From Pseudodesulfovibrio senegalensis (GTDB taxonomy: Bacteria > Desulfobacterota > Desulfovibrionia > Desulfovibrionales > Desulfovibrionaceae), in the NCBI RefSeq assembly GCF_008830225.1, contig NZ_WAIE01000004.1, positions 62,001 through 126,000 of the forward strand: 64,000 nt of DNA. Direction: 5' to 3'. Position numbers and translations under genes: made by a program. Shown in pieces: positions 51,131 to 58,575 of this stretch. Position 1 is the first letter of the stretch. The number at the start of each line of letters is the position of its first letter. Below the pieces are notes generated by a model. The model worked only from the letters and a program-made list of their open reading frames with translations, made no database searches and was not told the DNA's origin.

Positions 51131-51237
51131 GGGGTATGGGGGGCATATATATCAAGCACACACTTGGATACCCAAGCGCGGATGCGTATCAAATATTTGC
51201 GTTAGTAGGGTGGAGTGTCGCCAGTAGGTACCACTAT

Positions 51238-51268
51238 GGGTATCCCTCGCTTTTTGTGGGAATGTGAG
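51238..51268. repeat. Direct repeat copy 1 in the element (GGTAyCCCTCGCTTTTTGTG)
   Basis: Shares GGTA-Y-CCCTCGCTTTTTGTG and a following GAAT/GTGAG with 51364-51395; the copies lie about 126 bp apart in the same orientation. Confidence 0.7.
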
Positions 51269-51363
51269 ATTTTACAATCTTTTTCTCAAATAGTGCGTAG
51301 TAAATCGTAACTATATGAAATTATGCGTTTTCCCACGTGTGATTATGTGTCCTTTGCCGCTCG

Positions 51364-51395
51364 TGGTACCCCTCGCTTTTTGTGTGAATCGTGAG
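51364..51395. repeat. Direct repeat copy 2 in the element
   Basis: Second copy of the CCCTCGCTTTTTGTG repeat at 51238, 46 bp from the end of the serine recombinase gene. Candidate binding site for the recombinase, XRE regulator or excisionase. Confidence 0.7.
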
Positions 51396-51440
51396 TGGTT
51401 TATTTCTTCACATAGTCAGGGGTGAATTGAACTATCTGAA

Positions 51441-52112
51441 TTATTGTATTCTTTTTAGAAGTCTGGCTACGCTTGTTGGGTGCCACTTTCCGCCTCTGGC
51501 GGTGCGGATACCTCGTGCTGTTAGTTCGGCTGCAATGCCACGCACAGATGTTGTCCCGCAGTTCTGTATGTCCTCAACGACATCTCTTAGGTCTTCCGCT
51601 CTATCTTGGGCATCACGTTTGATTTGCTCAACCGCCTCGGCGTTGCCATGATCTTTGATGTAGGCTGCCCCATGAGGGTTGCCCAATTTGACGCCTCTTG
51701 CTTTGGCAGCGGCAAGAGCGGCTTTTGTGCGTTGGGAAATCATCTTGCGCTCGTGCTGGGCCATTACTGCCATGATCTGAATTGTCATGTCGTTCGCTTC
51801 TGGCATGTCGGCACAAATGAACTGTACCCGGCTCTCTTGTAACTCTAATAGAAATCGCGCATTGCGGCTGAGTCGGTCCAATTTGGCAATGATGAGCGTG
51901 GCCCCGGTTACTTTACAGTGCTTGAGGGCTTTTTTTAGCTTCGGACGGTCATCACGTTTGCCGCTTTCGACCTCTACGTACTCCTCCAAAAGCTCGTAGT
52001 CCCCTCCGTTGAGGTAGTCCCTTACGGCAGCCTGTTGAGCCTCTAATCCGAGGCCGCTACGAGCCTGCTTTCCTGTACTCACCCTGAGATAAGAAATAAA
52101 TCTGCCTGTCAC
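51441..52112 (-). CDS. Serine site-specific recombinase (resolvase/invertase family)
   Basis: Serine recombinase of 223 residues. The catalytic serine is in ISYLRVSTGKQARSGLGLEAQ near residue 12, with conserved Arg in AKLDRLSRNARFLLEL near 75 and the long E-helix MAVMAQHERKMISQRTKAAL near 117-136. A short C-terminal DNA-binding part (TSVRGIAAELTARGIRTARG, then WHPTSVARLLKRIQ) resembles the resolvase helix-turn-helix with Recombinase-type start. It is unusual in a small element that also has a tyrosine integrase; it could resolve multimers, invert a segment, or act in transfer. It lies 104 bp downstream of the XRE gene on the same strand. Confidence 0.9.
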   Translation of the reverse strand: MTGRFISYLRVSTGKQARSGLGLEAQQAAVRDYLNGGDYELLEEYVEVESGKRDDRPKLKKALKHCKVTGATLIIAKLDRLSRNARFLLELQESRVQFICADMPEANDMTIQIMAVMAQHERKMISQRTKAALAAAKARGVKLGNPHGAAYIKDHGNAEAVEQIKRDAQDRAEDLRDVVEDIQNCGTTSVRGIAAELTARGIRTARGGKWHPTSVARLLKRIQ

Positions 52113-52144
52113 GGCCTCGACCTCGTGTGTTTCAAATAGTCAAA

Positions 52145-52158
52145 CCTTGGTTTGGCAA
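52145..52158. promoter_or_regulatory. Short inverted repeat upstream of the serine recombinase gene
   Basis: CAAACC-TT-GGTTTG lies about 30 bp ahead of the recombinase start, near its likely promoter; possible operator or recombination-site half. Confidence 0.35.
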
Positions 52159-52215
52159 TTTGTGACATAAGGGACCGACAAACGTCAAGGCGGGAAACAA
52201 CCCGCTTGCGCACGG

Positions 52216-52452
52216 CTAATCAGCGAAGGCTTGTTCAGTTTCTTGGATGATTTTGGAGAGCGGGCAGTTTAGCCCTTCGGCGATCTTGAGGAGGTTTTTG
52301 ATGGAGACATTCCGTTCCCCACGTTCAACAGCCCCATAGTAGGTCCTGTGCAGGTCGATAGTCGCAGCAAATCCCTCTTGGCTTGCCTTTAGGTCTTTCC
52401 GCTTGCTGCGAATAACGGCCCCAAGGATAACTGTGAAGCTATCTTTACCCAT
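52216..52452 (-). CDS. XRE-family helix-turn-helix regulator
   Basis: Small Cro/CI-type repressor of 78 residues consisting only of the helix-turn-helix domain: LGAVIRSKRKDLKASQEGFA, then ATIDLHRTYYGAVERGERNV and SIKNLLKIAEGLNCPLSKII. No peptidase or dimerisation domain follows. It is divergent from the three-gene cargo run that begins at 52656, with 203 bp between, so it probably controls that run and the recombinase gene downstream of it. Confidence 0.9.
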   Translation of the reverse strand: MGKDSFTVILGAVIRSKRKDLKASQEGFAATIDLHRTYYGAVERGERNVSIKNLLKIAEGLNCPLSKIIQETEQAFAD

Positions 52453-52476
52453 AGAAAATTTGCTACGGACTTGAAC

Positions 52477-52499
52477 CTTATGAGTCTACAGACTATAAG
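52477..52499. promoter_or_regulatory. Inverted repeat in the XRE/cargo divergent region (operator candidate)
   Basis: CTTATgAGTCT-a-cAGACTaTAAG, imperfect 11-bp arms centred 36 bp upstream of the XRE start. Position and symmetry fit autorepression. Confidence 0.5.
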
Positions 52500-52655
52500 T
52501 AGCAACACAGATTGGCCGTATACCACTTTTGGATGGAGGATGGGGCGGGCATGATAGGATTAGTGAATTTGATTGGATAGATATGGACGCACAGGTTTTT
52601 GGCGTGCTACCTGATGTCTAGCTTTAAATGTTGTTTGTAATCGTTGAGGTTAAAT

Positions 52656-53006
52656 ATGAAGATAATACGGACACTGTTTCCATTTTTTTTGTTTCTAGCG
52701 GCCACCTGTGGCGCCTATGCAGGATGTTTCGACTATACAGAGGGGTTTGCTGAAGAGGTCCCACTATACGAGATATGCGACCCAAGCGGGAAATGCGTAC
52801 AGGCAAAGTTAGAGTCAGAGTGCTCAAGCCAATATCTGTCATTGCAGATTTTTGAAAATGGGGTGGCTTGGTATGCAACCCAAAACCCAGAGGAGTACAG
52901 GGTTGAGGGGCAGGATGGTGTCTTGTGTCGTGGAACTGACTGTGATGGGTGGAGCTTTACAGAGGTAGGCCGTGTGCCGTTTGTGTCGAGCGAGGGGGAG
53001 AAGTGA
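52656..53006 (+). CDS. Exported small protein of unknown function (cargo 1)
   Basis: Protein of 116 residues with a signal peptide (MKIIRTLFPFFLFLAATCGAYAG, cleavage near AYA-G) and a mature part of about 95 residues holding six or seven cysteines (GCFDYTEG, EICDPSGKCVQ, ESECSSQYL, LCRGTDCDGW), probably disulfide-bonded in the periplasm. No family recognised. GAGG lies seven bases before the ATG. Its stop overlaps the start of the next gene by one base (TGATG), so the two are co-translated. First gene of the run divergent from the XRE regulator. Confidence 0.7.
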   Translation: MKIIRTLFPFFLFLAATCGAYAGCFDYTEGFAEEVPLYEICDPSGKCVQAKLESECSSQYLSLQIFENGVAWYATQNPEEYRVEGQDGVLCRGTDCDGWSFTEVGRVPFVSSEGEK

Positions 53007-53680
53007 TGTTCCTTTTTAAAAAGAAGAAAATGACACCTTCTGGGCCGCAGGAGGCGCAAGCTGCTAGCAATGCGAAGGTGCTTGCTGATTGTATTCGCTC
53101 CTTACAAATCATGCCCTATTCACGAGATCGTGAGTCTGCATTTTATGAAATTTATTCTGCTTTTCTTGGGTTGTACGCAGAATGCGACGAGTTTACTAAG
53201 AGGGTAAAACGATTGCCTTCCGACGCATACTTATCAAAAGTTCATGCGGACCAGTGTGCTGAAATAATAAGATTTTATTTAACAGTTGAAGAGGGGGTCC
53301 AGGCTCATGAGGAGTTATTAGCCGATGATATTCGAAGGTTTGTCTCCGCTTCGGGCGAGAAAGAGGAAAGCAAGGTTGGCATGCTGGTTCTAAGGTTCAT
53401 GGCTGATGAGGTTAGGGAGCTTTGTTCCAGAATACTAACCGCAACAAACGAAGAATTGATAGGAGTGATAACCCCTATGGCCGGGGCATTGTCTCGTGAA
53501 GTGACAGATTTTTTGGGAACGCTGTCGCAAAGCCCTCATGGTAAAAATGTTGAAGCTGAATGTCCTGAAGAAATTGCTGACATTAGGGGGTTTGTGAGGG
53601 TGCTCAATGATCATGTGTCAGAGCGCTCTGCGATAATTAGAAAGGCAATTTCTGAAGATTGGAACAGGATTGCGGGGTAA
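53006..53680 (+). CDS. Cytosolic helical protein of unknown function (cargo 2)
   Basis: Protein of 224 residues, mostly helical and acidic, with a basic start (MFLFKKKKM). No signal peptide or transmembrane segment. Segments such as YAECDEFTKRVKRLPSDAYL and EGVQAHEELLADDIRRFVSA suggest a helical bundle. No recognisable family or catalytic motif. Start ATG 53006 with GAGGGGGAG upstream inside the preceding gene's end. It lies between two exported proteins in a tight run, so a role at the inner face of the membrane is possible but not shown. Confidence 0.65.
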   Translation: MFLFKKKKMTPSGPQEAQAASNAKVLADCIRSLQIMPYSRDRESAFYEIYSAFLGLYAECDEFTKRVKRLPSDAYLSKVHADQCAEIIRFYLTVEEGVQAHEELLADDIRRFVSASGEKEESKVGMLVLRFMADEVRELCSRILTATNEELIGVITPMAGALSREVTDFLGTLSQSPHGKNVEAECPEEIADIRGFVRVLNDHVSERSAIIRKAISEDWNRIAG

Positions 53681-53683
53681 AGC

Positions 53684-54325
53684 ATGTATAGGTCAATAGC
53701 AGTATCATTTTTGTGTATCGGGTGTTGCCTGTTCTGGTCGGCTCCGAATGATTGTTGGTCAAAAGAGAAATCCCAACAACGGGTAGTTGTTAATGAATTT
53801 ATTCCGTTTGATGCCGCTGCCAATGGGAAGACCTACGCACTTAATAAGGCGCAGGTAGAGGGATATCCTGCCACCCTTGACCTGTTTTATGACCAAGTGG
53901 GACTGGTCCTCGTTGTCGAGTTCGAGGATGGGGTTAGGGTCCGACTGCCCTATCATTTCGATATTGGGTATGATTTCGACGGCGAAGTTCATTGGGAAAG
54001 GCGAACTAATCAATACGCCATAAAGCAGTACGACCTTACAGGTGATGGGATCGATGAAATTTTGTTTGCTGTGGTTGTAGCTGATGGCGAGTCTATGTCC
54101 CAAGTTGAGGTTAATGTGCTTCGATATCATCCTCCATTGATGGAAGAGGATTTGTCGAGGCCAGAAAACTGGGAGTTGGCTTCAAGTTTAAAAGCGGATG
54201 GAGTTATGTCTCCCGTTGAAATCGTGCTTGACGGGGCTTCCGTTAGGATTCCAAAGACTCGCCGGGGATTTTATCATGAGTTGAGTTGGTGCCAGGGTAA
54301 ATTTCACGACACTGGGGAGTTCTGA
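53684..54325 (+). CDS. Exported protein with FG-GAP-like motif, unknown function (cargo 3)
   Basis: Protein of 213 residues with a signal-type N-terminus (MYRSIAVSFLCIGCCLFWSA) holding a possible lipobox-like GCC. The mature part is beta-rich with YDLTGDGIDEILFAVVVADG near 108-127, a calcium-loop-like FG-GAP motif. The C-terminal part ends in a basic-aromatic stretch. It starts 4 bp after the previous gene, so it is the third gene of one transcript. No family assignment. Its stop nearly touches that of the convergent gene at 54327. Confidence 0.65.
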   Translation: MYRSIAVSFLCIGCCLFWSAPNDCWSKEKSQQRVVVNEFIPFDAAANGKTYALNKAQVEGYPATLDLFYDQVGLVLVVEFEDGVRVRLPYHFDIGYDFDGEVHWERRTNQYAIKQYDLTGDGIDEILFAVVVADGESMSQVEVNVLRYHPPLMEEDLSRPENWELASSLKADGVMSPVEIVLDGASVRIPKTRRGFYHELSWCQGKFHDTGEF

Positions 54326-54326
54326 T

Positions 54327-55478
54327 TTATCGCCCAATGGTGCTCAAGTACTTGTTGAAAACCCACCCAACTACAGCGCATTTACTATTTGGGTCTTCAT
54401 ATCTTATGAGCACCCACCTGTTTGCTTTGTCCTGGTAGGCCACTATCGCAAACGGTGGCAATTTTCCGATGACGCGGGATTTTTTATTGGGCCTTTGCCG
54501 AACATTCAGGGCAGTTCGCACGGTTACAATGCGCATTTTGTTGTGCTCTATTCCACATGAGCGGACATGGCTTTTGACAGCCTTGAGTTGGTTGTTGTGC
54601 TCCTCGTTTGTCGTCACTTGTTGTGCGCAACATGGAGGAAACAACATACTTACCAACTGGCTAAGAATCACCCCGAGAATAACAAATAATAGCTGCTTGA
54701 TGTTGCCATTGAGTTTAGATTTTTGAGTGGCGTTAATTGCTTGTGCAATTTTTTCAGCGGCAGCATCAATTGACCCTTTAAGGTCTAATTGTGCTTCATT
54801 TTCAAGGGTTATGCCGTCCATTGTGTTTTCTAAAAATGAAGCGGCGGTGTGGACTTCATCAGCAGACGGCGGAGGTGTAATTGTATTACTTACCTCATTA
54901 GCAATTGCGAAGAATGTTTCATTAATCCTTTTCGATGATTGTGTTATCTCATTAAAAGTCTCTTGAGAAAGCTGCCATGCAGTTCCTATTTCGGCGGTTT
55001 TGGCAAGACGTTCTGATGCTGCAAAGGCTCCCACCTGATTGAGTTGGCTAACAGCTTTGAATACACTTTCATGTCGGAGAATATTTTCAATTGAAGAATG
55101 TATCTCCGCACTGAGTTGGGCGGCCTTCCCCACCGTATCGCACCATGCTGGAGGAGACATCGCGGCGGCAATTTTATTTTCTGCCCGAATTAATTTGGCG
55201 GTTGTCTCAGCATAAGCAAGGGTGTTGCCTAGAGCACCAGCAGTAGCGAGTTTTGCCGCTGCCCCTATTCGGAATGATTTATTAAATTCTTTTTCAAGGT
55301 TGCGTTGTGACCGGATCATTTCCCCAACTTGCCCCTCTATCATTCTTTGGGTGGCAGCAACAGTTTCGCCAACAGTTATAAATTTGTTGAGCTGGGTAAT
55401 CCCCATCTTGTCTTGCAGCTTTTGTATATCCCCTATGATTGACGGGATAGAAAAGGGAATCATAGTCGTTTGCTCCAT
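54327..55478 (-). CDS. Helical membrane protein with C-terminal bacterial SH3 domain, unknown function (cargo 4)
   Basis: Protein of about 383 residues from ATG 55478 (alternative ATG 55463 with GAG upstream). Residues 1-260 are long helices rich in Ala, Gln and Glu with a coiled-coil look; a single transmembrane helix (QLLFVILGVILSQLVSMLFP) lies near 270-290, followed by a Cys pair (PPCCAQQ) and an SH3b domain in the last 65 residues (VTVRTALNVRQRPNKKSRVI, then VGWVFNKYL). The N-terminus is likely cytosolic and the SH3 domain periplasmic. SH3b domains bind peptidoglycan or peptides. It is convergent with the cargo 1-3 run and divergent from cargo 5. Function unknown; membrane sensing or defence is a guess. 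Confidence 0.65.
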   Translation of the reverse strand: MEQTTMIPFSIPSIIGDIQKLQDKMGITQLNKFITVGETVAATQRMIEGQVGEMIRSQRNLEKEFNKSFRIGAAAKLATAGALGNTLAYAETTAKLIRAENKIAAAMSPPAWCDTVGKAAQLSAEIHSSIENILRHESVFKAVSQLNQVGAFAASERLAKTAEIGTAWQLSQETFNEITQSSKRINETFFAIANEVSNTITPPPSADEVHTAASFLENTMDGITLENEAQLDLKGSIDAAAEKIAQAINATQKSKLNGNIKQLLFVILGVILSQLVSMLFPPCCAQQVTTNEEHNNQLKAVKSHVRSCGIEHNKMRIVTVRTALNVRQRPNKKSRVIGKLPPFAIVAYQDKANRWVLIRYEDPNSKCAVVGWVFNKYLSTIGR

Positions 55479-55659
55479 GTTTTGAATTTCGATATTCGGT
55501 GATCGTTTGCCTGATGTCAAACGGGTGCTTGTGCGAGGTCTCTCAGTCCAGGCTGCCCTAATAGATGTGCTGACTTCGTGCGGCCAATATGGTACCGGAT
55601 GGCCGATCATCCCTGTGAGGCAAAGGAAGGGCACGGGGGTAACACGGTTTAAAAGTGAA

Positions 55660-55665
55660 TATAAT
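55660..55665 (+). promoter_or_regulatory. -10 box of the coiled-coil cargo gene
   Basis: TATAAT lies 42 bp upstream of the chosen start; no good -35 match is seen at 17 bp. Confidence 0.4.
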
Positions 55666-55707
55666 GCCGCCCAGGTTTTTGCGGCTCAAGAAAATCTTGG
55701 AGGGATG

Positions 55708-56841
55708 ATGAACGTCGAACGCCTCGCACGTCTGATTGATTTGATCGTGGATGATTTTGAAGAAAACGAGATTGGCCCAAAACTGTCAAATTTGGCTGCC
55801 GCGTTGCAGACCAAGTTGACCACACCTAATCCTGATAACGACCAACGTTTCAAGACGCAGTTGGATACCCTACATCAGACCCTGGAAAGTAGTCGGTTGA
55901 ACGAGCTTACCCCAAGTCAAGCTCTCGTCTTTGAGGAGATCGAGGCGGCAGACCGAGTGGGGCATGGCCTTGCTGTGCGTGTCATGGATATTCTCAACAG
56001 TAATGCGTTGACGGCGAATCTTGCTCAGCAGCAGCTTGCTGAACTGGCCAATGAGATCACCGGGTTTGCCAATGAATTGAGTACACTTTTGAACGGGTTG
56101 GAGAAAATCAACGTTGAGCCAGACTACCTGGAAGAGGGCGAGGCCGAGGTCTCCATTGTATTCCCGATAGATAGCTCCGAGACCAGTTTGGAGTATCTGA
56201 GGAAGGAGGTGGATGACCTTAATAAAATTTTCAAAGTGTTGACCGAGGTAGTGGACGGGGATACCGCAAGCACCAAGCTCCGCACCATTGGCTCTTCTTC
56301 TCTCCTGGTCACAGTGGGAGCTTCCCTCGGTGTGGCCTTGGTCGCTGCAAAGGTCATTAATCAACTCATCGTGATGTACAAGAACGTCATGGACATCAGA
56401 ATCAAGCAGGAAGAGCTTGAGATCATCAAGGGAAAAAAGAAGCAGCAGATTGATAAGCTTCTTGAAGAGTCACAGGTGGACATCCTCAACGATGGCATTA
56501 AGGCTTTGGTCAAGGAGTTGATAGCTCTTTACAAAGGCGACAAGGGGCGCAAGGAGGAGCTTGCGGGTTTCCTGGACAGGTACCTGAGGAAGCTTGCCCG
56601 GAAATTCGATGATGGGTTTAGTTTCGAGGTGGACAGTGAGGAGCCGGATGAGCCGGAAGCCGATGAAAATGGCAACGTGGACGGAGAGGAGTTGAGGGGC
56701 TACGAGATCGCCATGGCCCAGCAGCGTGAGATTCAGAGTGCGAACGAAGCGATGAAAAGTTTACAGCGTCACGAAGGTCCAATTCTCGCGCTTGGGACTG
56801 TTGATGAAGATGTAGACGAAGACGCTCCTCTTGAGGCGTAG
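55708..56841 (+). CDS. Membrane-anchored coiled-coil protein of unknown function (cargo 5)
   Basis: Protein of about 377 residues from ATG 55708, preceded by GGAGGG; the frame is open for another 67 codons upstream but those overlap the divergent promoter region. N-terminal 200 residues are helical (DLIVDDFEENEIGPKLSNLA, LAQQQLAELANEITGFANEL), then a hydrophobic stretch near 190-212 (SSLLVTVGASLGVALVAAKV), a coiled coil rich in Lys/Glu (KQEELEIIKGKKKQQIDKLL), and an acidic tail (DSEEPDEPEADENGNVDGEE). No family recognised. It is next to attR and divergent from cargo 4, which has a similar helical plus single-membrane-helix plan, so they may work together. Confidence 0.65.
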   Translation: MNVERLARLIDLIVDDFEENEIGPKLSNLAAALQTKLTTPNPDNDQRFKTQLDTLHQTLESSRLNELTPSQALVFEEIEAADRVGHGLAVRVMDILNSNALTANLAQQQLAELANEITGFANELSTLLNGLEKINVEPDYLEEGEAEVSIVFPIDSSETSLEYLRKEVDDLNKIFKVLTEVVDGDTASTKLRTIGSSSLLVTVGASLGVALVAAKVINQLIVMYKNVMDIRIKQEELEIIKGKKKQQIDKLLEESQVDILNDGIKALVKELIALYKGDKGRKEELAGFLDRYLRKLARKFDDGFSFEVDSEEPDEPEADENGNVDGEELRGYEIAMAQQREIQSANEAMKSLQRHEGPILALGTVDEDVDEDAPLEA

Positions 56842-56861
56842 GGACGTAAATCGGGACGTAA
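56841..56861. repeat. Right pair of GGGACGTAA repeats (candidate integrase arm sites)
   Basis: GGGACGTAA at 56841-56849 and 56853-56861, same orientation as the left pair at 49288. The last base of the cargo 5 stop codon is the first G. Confidence 0.65.
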
Positions 56862-56944
56862 ATCTATACGCAAACCGCCTCTTTGAGACACCGTAAACCA
56901 CGGTGAAATGCGGGTTAATGCGGGGAGTGCGCACGCTGCAATAT

Positions 56945-56991
56945 CCTGTCACGCCGGAGGCCGAGGGTTCGAGTCCCTTCGGCTCCGCCAG
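56945..56991 (+). repeat. attR: displaced 3' part of tRNA-Asp
   Basis: 47-bp perfect copy of 49175-49221 without the 5' part of the tRNA. It marks the right end of the integrated element and is the original host tRNA end, followed by the original terminator at 57001. Confidence 0.95.
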
Positions 56992-57000
56992 AAAGAATCA

Positions 57001-57036
57001 AGGACACCAACCATTTAGGTCGGTGTCCTTTTTTTG
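57001..57036 (+). terminator. Original terminator of tRNA-Asp copy 2
   Basis: AGGACACCAACC / GGTCGGTGTCCT arms around ATTTA with seven T; design like the terminator at 4445 of the first tRNA-Asp. Confidence 0.85.
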
Positions 57037-57269
57037 GGTTTATTGGAGTACAGGTAAAGAAGTAGGTTGGAGGTGGCCCCGCTTTGTCGAGCCGCTGGGT
57101 GATGCATTCAGGGTGGGCCTTTTTACGAACCATGCCACCTTTGGCGTCACTCCCCTCCCATAAAAATTCCCCGCACCCCTTGTTGGCATCGTGTGAGCGT
57201 GTTAGATTCGTCGCAAACCATTGACCGCCCCATGGGAGTAAAATTTGCCGGGGCCGCGGGGGAAAAGAC
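57037..57269. other. Gene-free host sequence right of the element
   Basis: Between attR and the cfa start no gene is supportable on either strand. With the stretch from the cargo 5 stop it makes over 400 bp without a gene. It presumably contains the cfa promoter, but no convincing -35/-10 pair was seen. Confidence 0.5.
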
Positions 57270-58433
57270 ATGGACGCATGCAGGCAATTCATGACCGATT
57301 TGCTGGCCGGGGCCGACGTTGCAGTGAACGGAACCAAGCCGTGGGATCTGCGCGTGAAGGACGAGCGGCTTTTCCGCGAGGTGCTGCTCAAGAAGAATCT
57401 GGGGCTTGGCGAGGGGTACATGCGCGGCTGGTGGGATTGCGAGCGCGTGGACGAGATGATCTGCCGCGTGCTCAGAAATGCCACGGCAGGGCACATCCGG
57501 GGCTGCTGGCGGCTGTTTCTGCGCGCCCTGCCGTCCATGGTTTTCAATCTGCAGACATTGTCCCGGGCCCGGCAGGTGACCGAGCGTCATTACGATCTGG
57601 GCAACGACCTTTTCGAGTCGTTCCTCGACCCGTATTTTCAGTACAGTTGCGCGTACTTCAAGGATGCTGAGCATGCCATGGACGATCTGGACGGCCTGAG
57701 CGACGGCGAGGTCGGCCGTGAACTTGCCCGGGCGCAGCGCGCCAAAATGCGGCTGATCTGCGAAAAGCTGGAACTCGGCCCCGGCGACCGGCTGCTGGAT
57801 ATCGGGTGCGGTTGGGGTGGTCTGGCCCGTTTTGCTGCCGAGGAATACGGCTGCCGCGTGGTGGGCATCAACATATCCAAAGAGCAACTGGCCTTTGCCC
57901 GCGAGTTCTGCCATGGCCTGCCCGTGGAGATTCGCGAGCTTGACTATCGGCTGCTGCAGGACCGCTTCGACAAAATCGTTTCCGTGGGCATGTTCGAGCA
58001 CGTGGGCACACGGAATTACGGCGAGTTCATGAAGGCCGCGGCCCGCAGCCTCAAGCCGGACGGGCTGTTCCTGCTCCACACCATCGGCAGCAACGAGACC
58101 AGCCCCACAGTGGACCCGTGGATAGGCAAATACATCTTTCCCAACGGCGTGCTGCCCAGCATGGCTCATATATCGCGCGCTGCAGAACCGTGGTTCGTGG
58201 TGGAAGACCTGCACAACTTCGGGCCGTATTACGACCGAACGCTCATGAGCTGGCTGCGCAACTTCCGGCGTTCATGGCCCTCCCTGCGTGCCCAATACGG
58301 CGAGCGGTTCCGCCGCATGTGGGAGTATTACCTGCAATCCTGCGCCGGGAGCTTCCGCGCGCGCGATATCCAGCTCTGGCAGTTCGTGTTCACGAAGGTG
58401 GGCCGTCCGCAGCCGAGGTGTCGGCTGGCCTGA
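57270..58433 (+). CDS. cfa: Cyclopropane-fatty-acyl-phospholipid synthase
   Basis: SAM-dependent enzyme that adds a methylene bridge to unsaturated acyl chains of membrane phospholipids, 387 residues (E. coli Cfa 382). Conserved positions: FREVLLKKNLGLGEGYMRGW near residue 31, RHYDLGNDLFESFLDPYFQY near 108, LLDIGCGWGGLARFAAEEYG near 174 for SAM, GINISKEQLAFAREF, and FEHVGTRNYGEFMKAA near 245. PWIGKYIFPNGVLPSM and QLWQFVFTK close the family pattern. Monocistronic, ending at a bidirectional terminator. It is often induced on entry to stationary phase or by acid, which cannot be judged here. Confidence 0.95.
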   Translation: MDACRQFMTDLLAGADVAVNGTKPWDLRVKDERLFREVLLKKNLGLGEGYMRGWWDCERVDEMICRVLRNATAGHIRGCWRLFLRALPSMVFNLQTLSRARQVTERHYDLGNDLFESFLDPYFQYSCAYFKDAEHAMDDLDGLSDGEVGRELARAQRAKMRLICEKLELGPGDRLLDIGCGWGGLARFAAEEYGCRVVGINISKEQLAFAREFCHGLPVEIRELDYRLLQDRFDKIVSVGMFEHVGTRNYGEFMKAAARSLKPDGLFLLHTIGSNETSPTVDPWIGKYIFPNGVLPSMAHISRAAEPWFVVEDLHNFGPYYDRTLMSWLRNFRRSWPSLRAQYGERFRRMWEYYLQSCAGSFRARDIQLWQFVFTKVGRPQPRCRLA

Positions 58434-58520
58434 TTCGGGCCGGGGACACCGACCCTGCGCATGTCCATGAATGGTCATGGTCAAAAAACGCCCACAGGGC
58501 GGTCCTGTCAGCAAGGTAAA

Positions 58521-58560
58521 CAAAACGGCCTCCCCGCCGAACGGCAGGGAGGCCTTGTTT
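58521..58560. terminator. Bidirectional terminator between cfa and the C39-like peptidase
   Basis: AACGGCCTCCCCGCCG / CGGCAGGGAGGCCTT stem with A-rich left and T-rich right flanks, placed between two convergent genes. Confidence 0.8.
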
Positions 58561-58575
58561 GTGCGTATCGTGTGT

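Larger units (their letters stand above)
51055..51440. other. Non-coding region of the element with direct repeats and a minus-strand terminator
   Basis: Nearly 390 bp between the RNase-H-fold gene and the serine recombinase gene holds no supportable gene. It contains a hairpin at 51102-51130 and two near-identical segments around CCCTCGCTTTTTGTG. It could be an origin-like, res-like or regulatory region of the element. Confidence 0.55.
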
